From GCA-002779465 sp964596535 (GTDB lineage Bacteria; Desulfobacterota; Desulfobacteria; Desulfobacterales; UBA2156), in NCBI GenBank assembly GCA_964596535.1, contig CAZQUR010000056.1, positions 1 to 19,104 on the forward strand: DNA of 19,104 nt. Reading direction: 5' to 3'. The notes beneath the pieces are model-generated. The model was not told where the DNA came from. It did not search any database and worked only from the letters and a program-made list of their open reading frames with translations. A program made the translations under genes and the position numbers. Below, piece by piece: positions 1 through 9,025 of the stretch (within the stretch, counting starts at the first letter, position 1; each line of letters opens with the position of its first letter).

Positions 1-249
<249 letters not shown>

Positions 250-309
250 ACATCTTTTGACACAAACAAACAAACCGCTTTTATGTGCTTATACGATTTT
301 GCAATCCAT

Positions 310-427
<118 letters not shown>

Positions 428-435
428 TTTTTTAT

Positions 436-470
436 AGCCCGGAGGATTTTAAATCCCTCCGGGCTTTTTT
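436..470 (+). terminator. Intrinsic terminator of the rRNA operon
   Basis: A perfect 10-bp stem, AGCCCGGAGG (436-445) with CCTCCGGGCT (456-465), is separated by an A/T-rich loop and followed directly by a run of six T (465-470). It lies 9 bases after the 5S rRNA helix, which is the expected position for ending the rRNA transcript. Confidence 0.95.
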
Positions 471-475
471 GATTC

Positions 476-504
476 TTGCACCGAAACCCAATCCGGTTTA
501 TACG
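476..504 (+). promoter_or_regulatory. Weak candidate promoter for the kinase-regulator operon
   Basis: The space between the rRNA terminator and the kinase start codon (471-573) must hold the promoter of the two-component operon unless terminator read-through supplies it. The best match I see is TTGCAC (476-481), 17 bases, then TATACG (499-504). Both boxes are imperfect, so this is a tentative call. Confidence 0.3.
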
Positions 505-573
505 TTTTCCATCTCCCGGCCATATAAAATCCTGCGATTTTAAAGACGCCGATTATCATACGGGGCGGACAAC

Positions 574-2199
574 ATGGCTTTTCGCGGTCTCAAAACCCTG
601 ACGGCCGTCAATATCGCCGCTATTCTGTTCATCGCCATGGGGCTGGTGAACCTGATTCTCGTGATCTTTCAGCAGGAATCCGCTGTCCGGCAGGAGGTTG
701 CCCGGGGGCGGGGCCTCATCCATGCCCTGGCCAGCCACTTTCCGGAGGGGATTCGGACACCGGACGCCATCCCCTTTTCCGACAAGAAAGCCGCCTTGGA
801 CAATCTGGTGACACGCGCCGGATTTCCGTGCGCGCTTGTCTTGGGTCGGGAGGCCGCCCTTTGGAGGATCGGAAAAAAACCATCTCCCGAGGGAGTGGAC
901 CTCGAAAACGCCGCACGGAATGCCATGGAAGACGCAAAAGAATCCCTTGCCCCTTTCGGGAGGACATGGGGGATATTCTGGAAGCGGGAGCAGGGGTATG
1001 TTCTGGCCATGCCGCTTGTGCGCGGGGACGAGGTTCTGGGCGGGATCAGCCTCGTTTTGCCCCTTGAGGCCCTTTATGCCGATCTTCGGAACGCCCAGAA
1101 GCTTGTCTGGATTTATATCGTCGTCAATGTTGTCGTGTTCACCGGCATCGGGGTGGTCCGGGTGTCCAGGGCCTATTTCAGGCCGGTCCGGCGCCTGGCC
1201 CGAAGAGCCGAAGACTATGCCGAAGCAGACGGTGTTTTCTTTCTGGTGAGAAAAGAAGACGATGAGTTCGGACGCTTGTCCCAGTCCCTCAATTCGATGC
1301 TTCAACGCATATCCGAGGACAGAGAAAAACTCAAATCGACCATCGCCTCCCTGGCCCGGGCGAACAAAGAACTCCGCCAGGCCCAGCAGGAAATCATTCG
1401 GACGGAAAAATTTGCCTCCGTCGGGCGATTGGCCTCCGGGATCGCTCACGAAATCGGCAATCCCATCGGGATTGTGGCCGGATACCTGGAACTGCTTCGA
1501 CGAACGGATACCGAAAAAAAGGAAAAGGAAGAATACATCCAAAGGTCCATTCGGGAGGTGGAGCGGATCCACGCCATCATCCGGCAGCTCCTCGATTTCT
1601 CGAGATCCAAGGGGGAAAACACCGTTTGTTTTTCAATTCACGACGCCATCGGCGATATTACACGGATATTGGAGCCCCAACCCCTTATGACCGGTATTCA
1701 GGTGAACCTGGCCCTGTCGGCAAAAGAGGACCGGGTCCGGGGAGACCCGGACCAGGCGCGGCAGGTCTTTTTGAATCTGGTGCTCAATGCCGCCGACGCC
1801 ATTGCCTCCATCCGGGATCCCGCATCCGGAACCATTGCCGTCTCCTCTGAAAACACCGTTTTGGATGAAAAAAGCACGGACCCCCGAACCGTGATCCGGA
1901 TTTTAATTTCCGACGACGGCCCCGGAATCCCCGGAGAAGACATGGACGCAATATTCGATCCGTTTTATACCACCAAGGCTCCGGGCAAAGGGACCGGCCT
2001 GGGGTTGTGGGTAAGCTACATGATCGTGGAGCAGATGGGCGGCCGGATTCTCGTCCGGAGTCGCCCCGGAGAAGGGACCACCATGGAAGTCCTTTTCCCC
2101 GTTTATCGCGAAAATGGGCCTCAGTCCCAAGAGGCCGACGCCGGAAGGATGCCGCCGTCCCACGACCCCGCCCGGGCGGAGAGGGGGAAAAGACCATGA
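574..2199 (+). CDS. Membrane-bound sensor histidine kinase (HAMP, HisKA, HATPase)
   Basis: This 541-residue inner-membrane kinase has a first membrane segment at about residues 11-33, a periplasmic sensor region of about 135 residues, a second membrane segment near 177-197, and a HAMP/coiled-coil linker to about 275. The H-box reads ASGIAHEIGNP with the phosphorylated His at 292. The ATPase domain has its N-box Asn near 405 (NAADAI), the G1 box DDGPGIP (447-453), the F-box FDPFYTTK (461-468) and the G2 box GTGLGL (473-478), so all catalytic boxes are intact. The H-box is of the NtrB/ZraS-like kind common in Desulfobacterota. The signal sensed cannot be deduced. The ATG at 574 has a modest GGCGGA upstream, and the stop overlaps the start of the response regulator (ATGA), indicating coupled translation and a cognate pair. 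Confidence 0.93.
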   Translation: MAFRGLKTLTAVNIAAILFIAMGLVNLILVIFQQESAVRQEVARGRGLIHALASHFPEGIRTPDAIPFSDKKAALDNLVTRAGFPCALVLGREAALWRIGKKPSPEGVDLENAARNAMEDAKESLAPFGRTWGIFWKREQGYVLAMPLVRGDEVLGGISLVLPLEALYADLRNAQKLVWIYIVVNVVVFTGIGVVRVSRAYFRPVRRLARRAEDYAEADGVFFLVRKEDDEFGRLSQSLNSMLQRISEDREKLKSTIASLARANKELRQAQQEIIRTEKFASVGRLASGIAHEIGNPIGIVAGYLELLRRTDTEKKEKEEYIQRSIREVERIHAIIRQLLDFSRSKGENTVCFSIHDAIGDITRILEPQPLMTGIQVNLALSAKEDRVRGDPDQARQVFLNLVLNAADAIASIRDPASGTIAVSSENTVLDEKSTDPRTVIRILISDDGPGIPGEDMDAIFDPFYTTKAPGKGTGLGLWVSYMIVEQMGGRILVRSRPGEGTTMEVLFPVYRENGPQSQEADAGRMPPSHDPARAERGKRP

Positions 2200-3605
2200 A
2201 GACGGAACCGGAAACGCCGCGAAGCGAAGGGCCCAAGCGTCTCCTGATTATCGACGATGAAGAGAACATGCGCCACATGCTTTCTTCCATGCTGAAAAAG
2301 GCGGGATACGCGGTGGATGACGCCGGCGACGGTTTGAAGGGGCTCGAAAAGATCAAGGCCGGATCCTATGATTTTGTCCTTTGCGACCTGAGGATGCCGA
2401 ACATGGGCGGCATGGCCTTTCTCGACGCCGTTCAGGATCATTTGGGGATGCTCACGGTGATCGTGATGTCCGCCTACGGTACCCTGGATACCGCCCTGGA
2501 GGCCATGAAGTGCGGCGCCTACGACTACATCTCCAAGCCCTTCAAGCCCGACGAGGTCTATCTGACGCTGAAAAAGGCCGAGGAGAGGGAACGGCTCAAG
2601 CGGGAGAACATCCGCCTGAAAGAGCGGATCGAAAAAATCAAAGGAAGTTTTTGTTTCGGGAGCATGGTGGCCAAAAGCGCCAACATGCGCCAGGTCTTTC
2701 AAATGGCCCAGCGGGCGGCCCGGTTCGATACCACCGTGTTGATTTCCGGGGAAAGCGGCACCGGAAAGGAACTCATCGCCCAGGGCATTCACGCCGTGGG
2801 AAAACGCGCCGACATGCCGTTCGTGACGGTGAACTGCGGCGGGATTCCGGAAAACCTCCTCGAAAGCGAGCTGTTCGGGTTTCGAAAAGGGGCCTTCACC
2901 GGGGCCGACCGGGACCGAAGCGGGCTTTTCGAAGAAGCCCACGGCGGAACGATCTTTCTGGATGAAATCGGGGAGATGCCGCTTATCCTTCAGATCAAGC
3001 TCCTCAGGGTACTCCAGGAAGGGGAGTTAAGACCCATCGGGGACACCAAGGTCAAGTCCGTGGATGTGCGGGTCATCGCCGCCACGGCCAAGGATCTTCA
3101 CGCGGAGGCTCAACGCGGGGCGTTCCGGGAGGACCTGTATTACCGGATCGCCGTTTTTCCCATCGTGCTCCCGCCCCTTCGGGAACGCACCGGGGACATT
3201 CCGCTTTTGAGCCGCCATTTTATAGAAAAATATGCTGGAGATATGAACAAAACGATCCAGGGCGTTTCCGCTTCCGCCATGCACCTTCTTTTGTCCCATC
3301 CCTATCCCGGGAATGTCCGGGAACTGGAAAACATCATCGAACGGGCCGTGGTGCTCACGGAAAGCGATGTCATCGAGCCGGAAGACCTTCCCCTGGATCT
3401 TGGGCGCCCCCTTGGCGACGCACCCCTGTCCCCGGCGGCGCTGGGCGGATATTCCATCCCCATGGCCCGAAAAACCATGGAAAAAACGCTCATCACGCAG
3501 GCCCTTATCGAAACCCGGGGAAACCGGACCCGGGCCGCCCGGCTTTTGGAAATCAGCCATCCCTCACTGCTGAGCAAGATGAAAGAATACGGTATCGTGA
3601 TCTGA
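2196..3605 (+). CDS. Sigma-54-dependent response regulator (NtrC/ZraR family)
   Basis: This is a 469-residue transcription activator with three domains. The receiver (about 14-130) has acidic residues DDE at 20-22, phospho-acceptor Asp64 in CDLRMP, and Lys114 in SKPF. The AAA+ domain has Walker A GESGTGKE (185-192), the sigma-54 contact loop GAFTGA (232-237) and Walker B IFLDE (253-257). A Fis-type helix-turn-helix lies in the last 40 residues (NRTRAARLLEISHPSLLSKM). The ATG at 2196 is chosen because it overlaps the kinase stop and follows a purine-rich GAGAGGGGGAAAAG stretch; the frame stays open upstream to 2007 inside the kinase gene, but that extension adds no domain. The protein should activate sigma-54 promoters on phosphorylation by the upstream kinase. 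I see no convincing sigma-54 site in the window, so its targets lie elsewhere. Confidence 0.94.
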   Translation: MKTEPETPRSEGPKRLLIIDDEENMRHMLSSMLKKAGYAVDDAGDGLKGLEKIKAGSYDFVLCDLRMPNMGGMAFLDAVQDHLGMLTVIVMSAYGTLDTALEAMKCGAYDYISKPFKPDEVYLTLKKAEERERLKRENIRLKERIEKIKGSFCFGSMVAKSANMRQVFQMAQRAARFDTTVLISGESGTGKELIAQGIHAVGKRADMPFVTVNCGGIPENLLESELFGFRKGAFTGADRDRSGLFEEAHGGTIFLDEIGEMPLILQIKLLRVLQEGELRPIGDTKVKSVDVRVIAATAKDLHAEAQRGAFREDLYYRIAVFPIVLPPLRERTGDIPLLSRHFIEKYAGDMNKTIQGVSASAMHLLLSHPYPGNVRELENIIERAVVLTESDVIEPEDLPLDLGRPLGDAPLSPAALGGYSIPMARKTMEKTLITQALIETRGNRTRAARLLEISHPSLLSKMKEYGIVI

Positions 3606-3669
3606 AACGATGTCTGGGAAGCGATGAAATGATCCTGGGAAAGGGCCGTCCGGAAGGACGACATTGACC

Positions 3670-3951
3670 TTACGCGCCGTTGATTTTTTCCCGTAATTTT
3701 CCGGAACACTTGAAGGTGACCACCTTTCGTCCCCTCAAGGTCAGGTCCGATCCGGTGGCCGGATTCCGCCCCCGGCGTTCCTTTTTCTGTTTCACGCAAA
3801 ATTTTCCGAAGCCGGAAATCAGGACGTCTTCGTCGTTTTGCAGGGACTTCTTGATAATATCCAGGAGGGATTCCACCGTTTCCACCGATTTCTTCTTGGT
3901 AACCCCCAGTTCATGAATTCTTGCAACGATGTCGTTTTTCGTCAGCGCCAT
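3670..3951 (-). CDS. ihfA: HU/IHF-family DNA-bending protein, IHF-alpha-like
   Basis: This 93-residue nucleoid protein has the full HU/IHF fold. It starts MALTKNDIVARI, has the ISGFGKFCVK strand in the middle, and carries the DNA-inserting beta-arm RRGRNPATG (about 59-67), whose Pro wedges into the minor groove. It ends VVTFKCSGKLREKING. The TFKCSG/LREKIN ending and the overall spacing favour the IHF alpha subunit over HU, but the two are close and this is a family-level judgement. The ATG at 3951 is preceded by a strong ribosome site GGAGGGAGC. It converges with the response regulator gene, 64 bases apart. IHF commonly assists sigma-54 promoters by looping DNA, so the neighbourhood is suggestive, though the two genes are not co-transcribed. 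Confidence 0.88.
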   Translation of the reverse strand: MALTKNDIVARIHELGVTKKKSVETVESLLDIIKKSLQNDEDVLISGFGKFCVKQKKERRGRNPATGSDLTLRGRKVVTFKCSGKLREKINGA

Positions 3952-4083
3952 GCTCCCTCCTCATCAAATCTGACCGTGTGATTGATCCCGCAAAAGTTTG
4001 GCCGCACGGTTTCCTGTTTGCGCCACACCGGCAACCGGAAGCCCTGGAAAGGCGTATGCATCCGGATCAAAATAAGGCGGTAA

Positions 4084-4110
4084 ATTATACCGATATCGTG
4101 TCCATGTCAA
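4084..4110 (-). promoter_or_regulatory. Promoter of the IHF-alpha-like gene
   Basis: Reading the minus strand, a perfect -35 box TTGACA (4110-4105) is followed by a perfect -10 box TATAAT (4089-4084). The spacer is 15 bases, shorter than the ideal 17. The predicted transcript starts near 4077 and has a leader of about 125 bases before the ATG at 3951. No other gene lies in the 332-base stretch 3952-4283; apart from this promoter I see nothing recognisable in it. Confidence 0.6.
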
Positions 4111-4283
4111 GAAGCAAAAGAGAAAAATTCCGCTTTTGCGGGATTCGGGATTGAAACCCTGCCCTTCATTTTGATACGATTCACGGCGAATCGTCATCCG
4201 GCATCTGAAACAACGGGCAAGGGGTTTTTCGGTCTTTCGAAGAATCCCTTGTTTTCGCCTGAATGTGCCGGATCTGAAAACCA

Positions 4284-4359
4284 TGGAGCCGGCGGGCGGA
4301 CTCGAACCGCCGACCTGCTGATTACGAATCAGCTGCTCTACCTGCTGAGCTACGCCGGC
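4284..4359 (-). tRNA. tRNA-Thr (anticodon CGU, reads ACG)
   Basis: On the minus strand the sequence folds as a standard tRNA. The acceptor helix GCCGGCG (4359-4353) pairs with CGCCGGC (4294-4288), and the D arm is AGCTCAGCAGGTAGAGC. The anticodon stem GCTGA/TCAGC encloses the loop TTCGTAA, with anticodon CGT at loop positions 3-5, and the T arm contains GGTTCGAGTCC. The 3' CCA is encoded (4286-4284) after discriminator base T. Anticodon CGU decodes ACG, threonine. The 5' end is only 26 bases from the mfd start codon on the other strand. Confidence 0.95.
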
Positions 4360-4371
4360 CCAAACGCAGGT

Positions 4372-4400
4372 AACCTACTTAGTTTATGAAACAAAATCAA
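4372..4400 (-). promoter_or_regulatory. Candidate promoter of tRNA-Thr, overlapping the mfd start
   Basis: On the minus strand TTGATT (4400-4395), 17 bases, then TAGGTT (4377-4372) lies at the right distance to start transcription about six bases before the mature tRNA 5' end. The -10 box is poor (3 of 6). If real, its -35 box sits within the first codons of mfd. Confidence 0.35.
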
Positions 4401-7400
4401 GGAAAAAGTCGTATCGACGCTTTTATCGATAAAATAAGCGATACGAATCGGCATTTCCGGTGCGCCGGACTGTCCACGTCGTCTCTGGCCTATTTGATAT
4501 TCCGCCTTTTTTCACGGTTGCGCCGCCCCGTGGTTCTCATCGCCGCCGGCCGGCAGGAAGCGGAGCAGTGGATGCAGGATATCGGGTTTTTTTTCTCCGG
4601 GCAGCCGGTTCCGATGTATCATTTTCCGCCCTATCATCTGGCCCCTTTCACGTCCCTTGCCTATCACAACGAAACCGCGGCGGCCCGGATCCGGATCCTC
4701 TACCGGATGATGACCGGCGAGGCACCCGTGGTGGTGACCTCCGTGGATGCGTGTCTGCAGCGTCTGGTACCGAAAGGCCGGGTTGCCCGGTACGCGGAAC
4801 TGGTCATGGAAAACGAGGAGGTGGATCGGGATGTCCTGGCGGCCAAACTCGTCTCCGGCGGATACGGTCGCACCGCCATCACGGAAGAACCCGGGGATTT
4901 TTCGGTCCGCGGCGGCATCCTCGATGTCTTTTCTCCGTTATACCCGGATCCCATCCGAATGGAACTGGACGGAAACCGGGTGGTTTCCCTGCGCTTTTTT
5001 TCGGCGGCCACCCAGAAAAAAAAGGCCGGCATTTCAGAAGCCGTCCTCCTCCCGGCCCGGGAAGCGATTCTAGACCCATCGGAAATGAATGCGGTTTTGG
5101 CCCGCATCCGCAAGGAAGCCTCCCGCCTGGAAATACCGGTGACCCGGATCCGGGAAATGGTGCAGCAGTTCAAGCAGTTGGAAATGAACGAGACAATGGA
5201 AGGGCTTATCCCCCTGATTTACGGCCGGCTGGACACCTTCCCGGATTATGTTTCCCCTCAGGCCCTGATCGTGCTGCCGGAGCCGGATGCCCTGGAAAAA
5301 GCCGCCGACGCCTTTCATGACACCCTGATCCGGAACTATCTTGCCGCCTGCAACGAAGGACGTTTGTGCGCATCTCCGGAATCCTTGTTTTTACAGTGGA
5401 AAGACTTTTCCCGTCTTCTGGAATCCAAAACGACCCTGACATCCGAGGTCGTTACCGTCACTTCGCCGGCAACCCACGGGGACGATACCGGCCCGTGGCC
5501 CTTTTCGGTGGAGGAAAATCCCGTTTTTCAACTCGCGCCGGCTTCCCGTGATGACGCCGGATCTCCGTTTTCGCCGGTGGTGAACTGGGTTCACGGCCAT
5601 ACGAACGCCGGCCGCTGTGTGCGCATCGCCTGTGCCGCGCGTGCGGACGCAAATCGCCTGGAAGCGCTGCTTTCCGACCACGGCATCCCCACCCGAAGCC
5701 GGGACGGATTCGAAGGGGTCGTCGGCGTCCCGGTGCAGGAGAAAGGGGACGCGATCCTGTGCCTGGGTCATCTCAGCCGGGGCTTTGCCTGGCCCGAAGA
5801 AAATCTGGCCATCGTCACCGAAGAAGAGATTTTCGGAAAAAAGCACCGGAAAAAGATCCGTCGCCGGCAACTTCTCCAGTCCGTTCGTGTGGCGTTTGAA
5901 GACCTCAAGCAAGGGGATCTCATCGTCCATGAGGATCACGGCATCGGCCGGTATGAAGGGCTCGTGAAGCTGGGGGTGGAACAGACCGTCAATGATTATC
6001 TCCTTTTGGTCTATAAAGGGGGGGACAAACTCTATCTTCCCGTGGAACGGATGGCCGTGATCCAGAAGTATCTGGGCGTGGACGGCGTCGTTCCGGTATT
6101 GGATGCCCTTGGCGGAAAATCCTGGGAACGGGTCAAAGAGCGGGCCAAAAAAACCGCGGAAAGGATCGCCGGCGAGCTCCTTGACCTTTACGCCGCCCGG
6201 AGCGTGCGGGAAGGGCATGCCTTCCAGCCCGTGGACAACCGGTTCCAGGACTTTGAATCCGCCTTTCCTTACGAGGAGACAGAGGATCAGCTCAAGGCCA
6301 TTACGGATGTCTTCGAGGATATGTCCGAACCTCGTCCCATGGAACGGCTGATCTGCGGGGACGTGGGCTACGGGAAGACGGAAGTGGCCTTGCGGGCGGC
6401 ATACCGGGTCGTCAACGACGGGAAACAGGTGGCGGTGCTGGTGCCTACCACGGTGCTGGCCGAACAGCACCTGGAGACCTTTTCCAAGCGGTTCGAGGAT
6501 TTTCCCGTTTTTCTGGCGGGCCTCAGCCGTTTTCGGACCCCCAAAGAGCAGAAACGGATTCTGGAGGATGTAGCCGCGGGAAGGGTGGATATCGTTATCG
6601 GGACCCATCGCCTCCTGCAAAAAGACGTCCATTTCAAAGACCTGGGGCTTCTCATCGTGGATGAAGAGCAACGGTTCGGTGTCAAGCACAAAGAGCGGCT
6701 GAAGGCCCTGAAGCGCACCGTGGATGTGCTGGTCCTCACCGCAACCCCCATTCCCCGGACCCTCCACATGTCCTTGACCGGCGTGCGCGACATCAGCCTT
6801 ATCGCGACGCCCCCCGAACACCGGTACCCCATCGTCACCTACGTCTCGGAGATGGAAGATACGATCATCATCGAAGCCGTCCGGAAGGAACTGAAGCGGG
6901 GCGGACAGATCTTTTTTGTCCACAACAACATCCACGGTATCTGGAAGATGGCGCGCCGGTTGCAGGAACTGGTCCCCGAAGTCCGCTTGGGGGTCGCCCA
7001 CGGCCGGATGAAGGAAAAGGAACTCGAAGCGGTGATGCTCTCCTTCGTGAGAAAAGAGATCGACATGCTCGTCTGCACGGCCATCATCGAATCGGGGCTC
7101 GACATCCCATCGGCCAACACCATCCTCGTCCACCGGGCGGATCGGTTCGGCCTGGCCCAAATCTACCAGCTCCGGGGACGGGTGGGGCGTACCGACCGGC
7201 AGGCCTATGCCTACCTTTTCGTTCCCAAGGGGGGTCATATGACCGCGGATGCCAAGAAGCGTCTCAAGGTTCTCATGGAGCACAGCGATCTGGGGTCCGG
7301 TTTCCAGATCGCCATGCGGGACCTTGAAATCCGCGGGGGCGGGACCATCCTGGGGGCCTCCCAGTCCGGGCATATCGCCGCTGTGGGCTATGACATGTTT

Positions 7401-7916
7401 TTGCAGTTGATGGAAAACGCCGTGGCCCGGCTCAAGGGAGAACCCCTGGAAACCCCTCTCCAGCCGGAAATCAACCTGGGGCTTTCGGCATTTGTTCCGG
7501 AGGCCTTTGTGGCGGATATCGACCAGCGGCTTTCCATCTACCGCCGCCTTTCGAAGATGGAGACCATCAAGGAGGTCATGGACTTCAAAACCGAATTGAC
7601 GGATCGCTTCGGATCCCTTCCCGCAGAAGGCACGCACCTGATTTTCAAGATCATCGTCAAGATTCTGGCGGCAAAGGCCGGGGTCCGGCGCCTGGATCTT
7701 TCCGGAGATCAGCTGGTGTTGCATTTTTCAAAAGCGCACATGAAAGATCCCACCCGGCTTGCCGGAATCCTCCAGGCGGACCCCAAGCGCTTTTTGCTTT
7801 CCTCCAGGGACACCCTGCGGGTGAAACTGGACAACAAAAGCGGAAACGGCCCCCTGATGCAAACCAGAAACCTGTTGAAGACCATTGCAGAGCATGTTAA
7901 CTTTGTAAGGATATGA
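4386..7916 (+). CDS. mfd: Transcription-repair coupling factor Mfd
   Basis: This is an 1176-residue ATP-dependent DNA translocase, about the family length (1148 in E. coli). It displaces RNA polymerase stalled at lesions and recruits UvrA. In order: a UvrB-like N-terminal region (residues ~15-340), then the RNA-polymerase-interacting domain at ~500-570 with QGDLIVHEDHGIGRYEG. The RecG-like helicase core has Walker A GDVGYGKTE (~658-666), DEEQRFG (~758-764), LTATPIPRT and GRVGRTDRQ (~930), and a C-terminal TRCF domain follows. All helicase motifs are intact. The ATG at 4386 has only a weak, distant AGGT upstream. It heads a run of tightly packed genes, and the next gene is coupled or separated only by a short leader. 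Because a tRNA on the other strand abuts it, its promoter must lie in or beyond that tRNA gene. Confidence 0.97.
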   Translation: MKQNQGKSRIDAFIDKISDTNRHFRCAGLSTSSLAYLIFRLFSRLRRPVVLIAAGRQEAEQWMQDIGFFFSGQPVPMYHFPPYHLAPFTSLAYHNETAAARIRILYRMMTGEAPVVVTSVDACLQRLVPKGRVARYAELVMENEEVDRDVLAAKLVSGGYGRTAITEEPGDFSVRGGILDVFSPLYPDPIRMELDGNRVVSLRFFSAATQKKKAGISEAVLLPAREAILDPSEMNAVLARIRKEASRLEIPVTRIREMVQQFKQLEMNETMEGLIPLIYGRLDTFPDYVSPQALIVLPEPDALEKAADAFHDTLIRNYLAACNEGRLCASPESLFLQWKDFSRLLESKTTLTSEVVTVTSPATHGDDTGPWPFSVEENPVFQLAPASRDDAGSPFSPVVNWVHGHTNAGRCVRIACAARADANRLEALLSDHGIPTRSRDGFEGVVGVPVQEKGDAILCLGHLSRGFAWPEENLAIVTEEEIFGKKHRKKIRRRQLLQSVRVAFEDLKQGDLIVHEDHGIGRYEGLVKLGVEQTVNDYLLLVYKGGDKLYLPVERMAVIQKYLGVDGVVPVLDALGGKSWERVKERAKKTAERIAGELLDLYAARSVREGHAFQPVDNRFQDFESAFPYEETEDQLKAITDVFEDMSEPRPMERLICGDVGYGKTEVALRAAYRVVNDGKQVAVLVPTTVLAEQHLETFSKRFEDFPVFLAGLSRFRTPKEQKRILEDVAAGRVDIVIGTHRLLQKDVHFKDLGLLIVDEEQRFGVKHKERLKALKRTVDVLVLTATPIPRTLHMSLTGVRDISLIATPPEHRYPIVTYVSEMEDTIIIEAVRKELKRGGQIFFVHNNIHGIWKMARRLQELVPEVRLGVAHGRMKEKELEAVMLSFVRKEIDMLVCTAIIESGLDIPSANTILVHRADRFGLAQIYQLRGRVGRTDRQAYAYLFVPKGGHMTADAKKRLKVLMEHSDLGSGFQIAMRDLEIRGGGTILGASQSGHIAAVGYDMFLQLMENAVARLKGEPLETPLQPEINLGLSAFVPEAFVADIDQRLSIYRRLSKMETIKEVMDFKTELTDRFGSLPAEGTHLIFKIIVKILAAKAGVRRLDLSGDQLVLHFSKAHMKDPTRLAGILQADPKRFLLSSRDTLRVKLDNKSGNGPLMQTRNLLKTIAEHVNFVRI

Positions 7917-8023
7917 GGTCATCCCCCCGGGTCCGGACCTTCCGGCCTCCAGGGCGATATGTTACATGCCGCGGAAAGACGCTTACAATCTCGGGATATA
8001 TCCGGATGAGAACAGGTCGTACA

Positions 8024-9022
8024 ATGCAACGCCGCTCTATTTTTAAGGCTTGCCGGGCCTTTTTATCGGCCGTGGCCGTGATGCTGGGCGCTTGCGGAGG
8101 GATCCCCGTTTCATTGCACGCCGAGATGGTGGATCGGATCCTTGCCGTCGTCAATGACGATATCGTGACCCTTTATGAATTCAACAAAGCCTTTAAACCG
8201 TATGAAACACGGATTCGCTCCCTGAACTATCCGCCGGAAAAGGAACGGCAGATGCTGGAAAAGGTCCGGGAGGACGTGCTGAATGAACTCATCGACGAAA
8301 AATTGACGGAACAGGAAATCCAACAGCTCAACCTGTCCGTGAGTGATACGGAAATGGAAAACACCATTGAACGGTTTAAGGCCGCCAACCAACTGACGGA
8401 TGCCCAGTTCCAAAACGCCTTGATAAAAGAAGGGCTTTCCCTGGAAGAATACCGAGAGCGGATCAAGGATCAGCTCCTTAGGGCCAAGCTGGTCAACCGC
8501 CGGGTGAAGTCCAAAATCGTCATCACCAAAGAAGAAATCCAGGCTTACTATGAAAAACACCCGGAACGTTACGGGCCCAAGGCCCGCTACCGACTCCGGC
8601 ATATCTTTATGAGAACCCCCGCCGGTGCTGGGAAGGAGGTGCGTGCCCAGAAGAAAAAGCAGATGGAACGGATCCTGGAGGAGCTGAAAAAGGGAGCCTC
8701 TTTTGCGGCGCTGGCCAGGAGACACTCGGAGGTGGCGGCGGAAGACGGCGGCCTTCTGGGCCTGTTCGATTTCGAAGAATTGTCCCAAACGCTTCGGGAA
8801 ACGTTAACCGGGAAGGGGGCCGGCGAATTCACGGGGCTTTTGGAAACCGAACAGGGGTATCAGATCGTTTATGTCGACGAGGTCGTTGAAATACCGGCCA
8901 AGGCACTGGACGAGGTGTCGGCGGAAATCGAGGAGAAACTCTTCCAGGAACAGATCAAAAAGCGATACGAGACATGGCTCGAGGAAATTCGGACCCAGTC
9001 CATCGTCAAAAGGATCGACTGA
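8024..9022 (+). CDS. SurA-like periplasmic chaperone / peptidyl-prolyl isomerase
   Basis: This 332-residue exported protein is expected to help outer-membrane proteins fold. A signal sequence has basic residues (QRR, K8), a hydrophobic stretch at 12-29 and a possible signal-peptidase-I cut after SLHA (residue 33). The mature part opens with the SurA-type VDRILAVVNDDIVTLYE (36-52), followed by a helical chaperone region rich in charged residues. One parvulin-type rotamase domain (about 187-285) contains RYRLRHIFM and FAALARRHSE...DGGLLGLF. E. coli SurA has two such domains. The ATG at 8024 is chosen because it gives a compact signal peptide; the frame is open back to an ATG at 7913 overlapping the mfd stop, but those 37 extra residues are arginine-rich and not signal-like. 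A lipobox-like LGAC at residues 21-24 leaves lipoprotein processing possible. No symbol is certain. Confidence 0.87.
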   Translation: MQRRSIFKACRAFLSAVAVMLGACGGIPVSLHAEMVDRILAVVNDDIVTLYEFNKAFKPYETRIRSLNYPPEKERQMLEKVREDVLNELIDEKLTEQEIQQLNLSVSDTEMENTIERFKAANQLTDAQFQNALIKEGLSLEEYRERIKDQLLRAKLVNRRVKSKIVITKEEIQAYYEKHPERYGPKARYRLRHIFMRTPAGAGKEVRAQKKKQMERILEELKKGASFAALARRHSEVAAEDGGLLGLFDFEELSQTLRETLTGKGAGEFTGLLETEQGYQIVYVDEVVEIPAKALDEVSAEIEEKLFQEQIKKRYETWLEEIRTQSIVKRID

Positions 9023-9025
9023 GAA

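Noticed and set aside
556..1572. 338-codon open frame on the minus strand
   Set aside because: Antisense shadow of the histidine kinase gene; no motifs.
2007..2195. Upstream extension of the response regulator
   Set aside because: The extra 63 codons lie inside the kinase ATPase domain and read as Arg/Pro-rich noise. The ATG at 2196 has a ribosome site and the normal receiver start.
3640..3662. Possible bidirectional terminator between the response regulator and ihfA
   Set aside because: CGTCC-GGAA-GGACG (3647-3660) is only a 5-bp stem and has no T run on the plus strand; on the minus strand only three T follow a few bases later. Too weak to call.
5391..7724. 777-codon open frame on the minus strand
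   Set aside because: It lies wholly antisense to mfd. The GC-rich codons of mfd leave the opposite frame open by chance, and the translation is low-complexity, His/Gly/Pro/Asp-rich without domains.
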